From Ephydatia muelleri (lineage: Eukaryota > Porifera > Demospongiae > Spongillida > Spongillidae), in contig JABACO010000001.1 in assembly GCA_013339895.1 (NCBI GenBank), forward strand, positions 25,019,270-25,083,269: 64,000 bases of DNA, read 5' to 3'. How positions within the stretch are numbered: the first letter of the stretch is position 1; every line of letters begins with the position of its first letter. The notes beneath the pieces are model-generated. The model was given only the letters and a program-made list of their open reading frames with translations. It ran no database searches and was not told the origin of the DNA. Of this stretch, positions 62,101-64,000 are shown in pieces. Position numbers and translations under genes: made by a program.

Positions 62101-64000
62101 CTAGGTATGCACAAATTGAGAAGGAGGCATTGGCAATTACATGGGCGTGCGACAAGTTTTCCATTTATATCCTGGGGAGACAGTTCACAGTTGAAACAGA
62201 CCACAAACCGTTAGTGCCACTACTGAGTTCCAAGCAGTTAGATAGCCTCCCACCGAGGATCTTGAGATTTAGACTACGCTTGATGAGATACCATTTTAAC
62301 ATCAAGCGCGTGCCAGGGAAGCTCATGTACACAGCTGATACTCTATCTAGAGCCCCTACCTCTGTTCCAGGAACAGATTGTGAAGTACTCCAGGATGATG
62401 CCGAACTTTTTGCAGCTCAAGTAATAGCACATTTGCCAGCAAGCAAAGCACGCATGGATGTTTATCGTTCATCTCAAACTAGTGATCCAGTTATGTCTGC
62501 TGTCATTAAGTACTGTCGTTTTGGATGGCCAGAAAAACATAGACTACAATTATCTGAACTACGTGTATACTGGAGTTTGAGAGGAGAGTTAACAGTATAT
62601 GATGGGCTCCTTTTCTTTGGAAAACGCTTAGTCATCCCCCAGGCTTTGCAAGAGGAGACAAGGCAGAGTTTACATCAGGGTCACCAAGGAATTCAGAGGT
62701 GCCAGCTTAGAGCAAGTTCATGTGTCTGGTGGCCAGGAATCTCCAAGGACCTTGAGCGCTTCGTAAAACAATGCCTAGTCTGTGCAAAGAGATCTGTGCC
62801 TCGTAAGGAGCCTATGATTCCATCAGAGTTACCTAAGTACCCCTGGCAAAAGGTTGGAACAGATCTCTTTGAAATGAAGGGTGCAACATTCTTACTTGTA
62901 GTTGATTATTTTTCCAGGTATGTGGAAACCACCAAACTGGCTAGTACAACATCCAGTGCTGTAATAACTGCATTGAAATCAATTTTTGCGAGGTTTGGGG
63001 TCCCTGAGATTGTGGTTTCCGACAACGGGCCACAGTTTGTGTCCAAGGAAATGAAGGAATTCAGTGAGCTCTACAGATTCCAACACACTACTAGTAGCCC
63101 TCATTACCCCCAGAGTAATGGCCAAGCCGAGAGGGCAGTGCAGACAATAAAGAGACTACTCACTATGTTGTGCTACAGGGCAACTCCATTATCATGGTGT
63201 GGACTAAGCCCAGCACAGCTTTTGATGGGGCGACTGATTCGGACCAACATACCTCAGATCAGTGAACATCTAGTACCCAAATGGGACTTCCTGGGTACAT
63301 TCAGAGAAAAACACCAACAGTATAAGGTTAAAATGAAAAGCAACTATGATGAGAGTCATCGTGTTCAATCTAGATCAGAGATACCAATTGGTACAGACGT
63401 GTGGGTCTCATCTGGTGGCACTTTCCATCTTAACTCTTTCACTCCTCCAGTCATGTGACTTTCCATCTGCACTCTTTCACTCCTCCAGTCATTTGACTTT
63501 CCATCTTAACTCTTTCACTCCTCCAGTCATGTGACTTTCCATCTGAACTCTTTCACTCCTCCAGTCGTGTGACTTTCCATCTTAACTCTTTTACTCCTCC
63601 AGTCATGTGACTTTTCATCTTAACTCTTTCACTCCTTCCCTTCATACCGTCCCGTGTTCTTTAACAATCGCCATTGTGTCCACTTACTTCACCTCGTCAC
63701 TTCACTCTCTCACAACTATCTCGGCACCTCCCTCCCACCTCAAGTGTGCCCTTTCCTTTTAGTACCCACCTCCCCATCTCACACCCTCTCATGACTTCCA
63801 GGTGCCTTCCTCCCCCTTCCCTCCATACCCTTCTTTCTTTTTTTGTTGTCCACCCTTCCCCCACACCCTTCCCCCCACACACATGTATGCAGGTATCTGG
63901 GGAGGGTGATTTGGCTGAGCTGCAGCACCTGAGGGTTCTGTGCAGGGCCCAGGGGGACAGGATAGAGCAGATGGGCAAGAGGACTGCAGCCAGAGACGAG
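53102..64000 (+). CDS. Unidentified coiled-coil host gene, 5' part
   Basis: Exons 53102-53221, 53275-53361, 53429-53650 and 63893-64000 (continuing past the window). All are in phase 0 and give 179 residues so far. Exon 1 starts at an ATG in good context (MEEYSIASLLNVSQ) and ends in a basic stretch (GRMRSKKAEK). Exon 2 reads LDEFICAHGEMLSDEEGSLN. Exon 3 is Ser/Pro-rich (HRYSPSSPL, QSDLYIQPRQLNLSP). Exon 4 looks like the start of a coiled coil (ELQHLRVLCRAQGDRIEQMG). The donor after exon 2 (GTCCAA) is weak. The layout, with a Ser/Pro-rich segment and then a helix with LxVLxxAxxRxIE, faintly recalls centrosomal proteins such as CEP152, but I would not name it. Intron 3 is about 10.2 kb and filled by a nested Gypsy and EnSpm-like insertion. 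Confidence 0.65.
53690..53826 (+). repeat. Minisatellite, left flank of Gypsy-2
   Basis: Units of about 38 bp with the words ATGTGACTTTCCATC and CTCTTTCACTCCTCCAG. The same array continues on the far side of the retroelement at 63419-63640. Confidence 0.85.
53827..55605 (+). mobile_element. Gypsy LTR retrotransposon (Gypsy-2), 5' part
   Basis: Begins with a short LTR-like sequence (53827-53916, TGTGGAGTTAACTG to ACTGTCACA) and a TGGTGGCAGCGG primer-binding-type site. Gag follows from about 53930, then two zinc knuckles (CSRCGREH and CFGCKRKGHF, 54607-54715), an aspartic protease with LDTGAEVTAI near 54860, and the first part of reverse transcriptase. Reading is largely open, so it is fairly young, but it is broken: about two interruptions in this part, plus the nested EnSpm-like insertion at 55606. 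Ty3/Gypsy family. Confidence 0.88.
55957..58207 (-). CDS. BEN-domain companion protein of EnSpm-2
   Basis: Minus-strand gene with several exons. The upstream part (58207 to about 58022) reads a Tudor/SH3-like fold (VGETVEVQWSYKAIYEATIQ) and ends at a G|GTACGA donor. The next exon (about 57966-57864) is acidic (MEELIDALQGEEGSADEDHE). Short exons near 57300-57255 (KSVPMTSKVFEKE) and 57195-57113 (KAKKKEALLSSASFIEIK) follow. The last exon (about 56500-55957) encodes a BEN domain (APKLALNLMRALFSDDELVN, then GYKILDQTIIGGIR). BEN domains bind DNA or protein partners in chromatin and viral proteins, so a DNA-recognition role in transposition is plausible but inferred. No ATG was found in frame at the start (GTG at 58207, with a stop shortly upstream), so a first exon may be missing. 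Boundaries of the small exons are approximate. Confidence 0.65.
58358..60734 (+). pseudogene. Internally deleted EnSpm transposase
   Basis: N-terminal part: ATG at 58358, a basic Cys-poor leader, then after one frame change near 58560 an acidic Ser-rich region and the typical EnSpm segment PLYPGSDVTIFEYHTSLFHF with LAYEDLLKLI (about 58930-59050). This is followed by a zinc-type region (YCSVCHHLIKK, 59140) ending at a G|GTTAGT donor near 59284. C-terminal part: WLLYYSVPVLRGILPEIYFQ (about 59465-59525), VADVCLRKFYIQFSELYG (about 59590-59645) and MNVHLMSHLTYFAEAWGPLW (59791 on). The central Transposase_21 core that EnSpm-1 retains is absent between about 59285 and 59450. The downstream C-terminal exons to 60734 are broken. 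It is divergent from the BEN gene, whose first recognisable codon is about 150 bp away. Confidence 0.8.
60735..61466. other. Right non-coding end of EnSpm-2
   Basis: No gene. Holds CAGGCCCGTAGCCAGG near 60980 followed by a G22 run, and a loosely inverted AGCTTCGGGCCTG near 61200. This may be a small decayed hAT-like insertion, but no target duplication was found. Confidence 0.45.
61467..63418 (+). mobile_element. Gypsy-2, 3' part of pol
   Basis: Open reading of about 640 residues covering the end of reverse transcriptase (CQMDDVLVFGS), the RNase H domain (SADASSNGLGAVLLQ, then ALAITWACDKF), an integrase zinc-binding region (HQGHQGIQRCQLR with WWPGISKDLE and CLVCAKR) and the integrase core (LVVDYFSRYVE, VSDNGPQFVS, PQSNGQAERAVQ). 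It stops in the integrase C-terminal region, where the flanking minisatellite begins. No 3' LTR is present, so the element is truncated at this end. Confidence 0.9.
63419..63640 (+). repeat. Minisatellite, right flank of Gypsy-2
   Basis: About six units of 36-38 bp with CTCTTTCACTCCTCCAGTCA and TGACTTTCCATC words. Same family as 53690-53826 on the other side of the retroelement. Confidence 0.9.
63641..63892. other. Pyrimidine-rich intron end
   Basis: C/T-rich stretch (many CCTCCC and CTTCCC words) leading into a CACATGTATGCAG acceptor at 63892. It fits the 3' end of the long intron 3 of the plus-strand host gene. Confidence 0.6.

Overview
The window is eukaryotic, from an invertebrate animal genome. 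Host genes are split by short GT-AG introns (one GC-AG) and are animal orthologues: a Polybromo/PBRM1-type bromodomain gene, a lysosomal phospholipase A2 (PLA2G15/LCAT family) gene, and a serine-rich/coiled-coil gene I cannot name. Most of the remaining DNA is mobile or tandemly repeated. A sponge or another early-branching animal would fit, but nothing seen here fixes the phylum.

Layout. 0-4.7 kb: a 9-bp minisatellite, anonymous DNA and a decayed tyrosine-recombinase-like fragment. 4.73-5.76 kb: a 1,034-bp terminal-inverted-repeat element with a 9-bp target duplication that carries a fragment of a RecQ-type helicase. 6.2-8.5 kb: 5' part of the PBRM1-like gene (minus strand), with a 106-bp palindromic MITE of the same 9-bp-duplication family just upstream of its start codon. 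10.5-11.6 and 19.7-21.6 kb: two inverted copies of a repeat rich in CA/GT. Between them, 11,656-19,697, lies an apparently complete 8.0-kb EnSpm/CACTA transposon (CACTG ends, 3-bp duplication GTA) with two divergent intact spliced genes, a 972-residue transposase and a 308-residue companion, plus a 2.5-kb 17-bp minisatellite.

22-26 kb: anonymous DNA and microsatellites, with a possible unidentified minus-strand gene near 25-26 kb. 26.6-34.0 kb: about 43 copies of a 173-bp satellite, bracketed by a perfect 49-bp inverted repeat. 35.9-36.6 kb: a 723-bp EnSpm-type foldback MITE. 36.9-42.1 kb: a fossil Gypsy/chromovirus-like locus (chromodomain tail, one LTR, gag, protease) split by a 3.7-kb DNA transposon. 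43.0-44.0 kb: an assembly gap of exactly 1,000 N inside a MITE copy. 44.3-48.1 kb: a complete four-exon PLA2G15-like gene (415 residues, minus strand).

53.1-64.0 kb: the unnamed host gene (plus strand), whose third intron of about 10.2 kb holds a Gypsy element, itself split by a 5.86-kb EnSpm-like element (55,606-61,466) with a BEN-domain gene and an internally deleted transposase. The DNA transposons share one design, a transposase and a companion gene transcribed away from each other, and the nesting order gives relative insertion ages. All assignments come from reading the sequence; no database search was run.
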